Below are positions 5,927 through 6,364 of a DNA stretch of 6,364 nt, in pieces; position 1 is the stretch's first letter; each line of letters begins with the position of its first letter. Below the pieces are notes generated by a model. That model saw nothing but the letters and a program-made list of their open reading frames with translations. It was not told the DNA's origin and ran no database searches. The DNA is from Myxococcales bacterium. Lineage in GTDB: Bacteria; Myxococcota_A; Polyangia; Fen-1088. The translations under genes and the position numbers were made by a program. The DNA lies in NCBI GenBank assembly GCA_003161835.1, contig PMNO01000283.1, positions 1 to 6,364 on the forward strand. Direction: 5' to 3'.

Positions 5927-6364
5927 CTAGGCGCCGTTCTTCGGTCCGCCCTTGTCGACCCCGTTGCCCGGCGCGTGGCGGGGTTCGCCATCGGACTCGG
6001 TCAGGGTCATCTCCGGCGGCTCCCGATTGGGTGGTTGGTTCGCCAGCACTTGACGATACATCTCCTCGTGATAGCCGCGCTCGACGCTGTCGCCTCCCAG
6101 GAACTTGAAGATGGTCCGACCGACCTTGATGAGATCGCCATTGCGGAGGGTCTGCTCTTGAATCGGCTGGTCGTTGATGTACGTACCGTTGCTCGAGTCG
6201 AGGTCGCGGATGAGCACCGACTTGCCGTTCACCACGAGCATCGCGTGGTTCCGCGAGATCGACACTTGATTGACGCGGATCTCGCATTTCGACGACCGCC
6301 CGATGACGACAGAGGCGGCGTTCAAGTCATAGACCTTGCCCAGCTGGTCGCCGTAGATCACCAC
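5927..6364 (-). CDS. FHA-domain protein, possible FHA-GGDEF relative without the GGDEF domain (5' end outside the window)
   Basis: The visible 145 residues hold one forkhead-associated domain, which binds phosphothreonine peptides. Numbering from the window edge, its marks are Gly22-Arg23 and Ser24 (IGRSS), Ser37, Arg38 and His40 (SRNH), and Asn59-Gly60 (SSNGTYIN), with RNGDLIKVGRTIFKFL closing the fold near 90. All the residues that contact phosphate are present, so binding is expected. After the domain comes a segment GGDSVERGYHEEMYR (about 90-104), then a Pro/Glu/Gly-rich disordered tail to the stop at 5927. From memory, the YHEE-YR segment is the linker by which FHA-GGDEF diguanylate cyclases of Myxococcota pass into GGDEF; here no GGDEF follows. 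The reading frame is open to the window end. Two GTG codons lie at the very edge, so the true start may be just outside. It is probably co-transcribed with the DUF4388 gene. Confidence 0.85.
   Translation of the reverse strand: MVIYGDQLGKVYDLNAASVVIGRSSKCEIRVNQVSISRNHAMLVVNGKSVLIRDLDSSNGTYINDQPIQEQTLRNGDLIKVGRTIFKFLGGDSVERGYHEEMYRQVLANQPPNREPPEMTLTESDGEPRHAPGNGVDKGGPKNGA

Noticed and set aside
5052..5930. A 292-codon plus-strand open frame overlapping the MaoC end and the DUF4388 gene
   Set aside because: The product is Arg/Gly/His-rich and unlike any family. The minus-strand frame has DUF4388 motifs.

Overview
The window is GC-rich and densely coding. It carries eight protein genes, two of them cut by the window edges, and no RNA gene, mobile element or CRISPR array was seen. 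The gene content suggests a Myxococcota/Deltaproteobacteria-like environmental Gram-negative: orphan receiver proteins with HDOD and EAL outputs, a DUF4388 (PATAN-type) protein, an FHA protein resembling FHA-GGDEF family members, a lipoprotein signal and a prokaryotic inward-rectifier potassium channel. This assignment rests on family habits, not on a phylogenetic marker.

Left part (1-3148). A molybdate-binding protein gene (modA, 5' end only, minus strand, 1-362) is divergent from a REC-HDOD response regulator (458-1783). The 95-bp gap between them holds a plausible plus-strand promoter and a small dyad over its -10. A REC-EAL response regulator (1880-3148) follows on the same strand. It keeps all the residues expected of an active cyclic-di-GMP phosphodiesterase. 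Neither regulator has a DNA-binding domain and no histidine kinase is in the window.

Middle part (3208-5241, plus strand). Three genes of unrelated function lie here: a lipoprotein of the cytochrome P460 / cytochrome c'-beta type with one CxxCH haem site (3208-3813), a KirBac-type potassium channel (3880-4749, GTG start, no clear Shine-Dalgarno), and a small MaoC-type hot-dog hydratase (4789-5241). They are closely spaced but share no obvious pathway.

Right part (5190-6364, minus strand). An FHA-domain gene (cut at the window end) is followed after 41 bp by a DUF4388 gene, probably as one transcript. The DUF4388 gene runs convergently 52 bp into the end of the MaoC gene. Its central region contains two 24-residue repeats separated by exactly 5 residues, the layout of the MshEN cyclic-di-GMP-binding domain. 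The FHA protein ends where relatives, as I recall them, continue into a GGDEF cyclase. Together with the REC-EAL protein this makes cyclic-di-GMP signalling the main theme of the window. The best lead for a new mechanism is the FHA stub plus MshEN-like DUF4388 pair. That link is inference and has not been shown.
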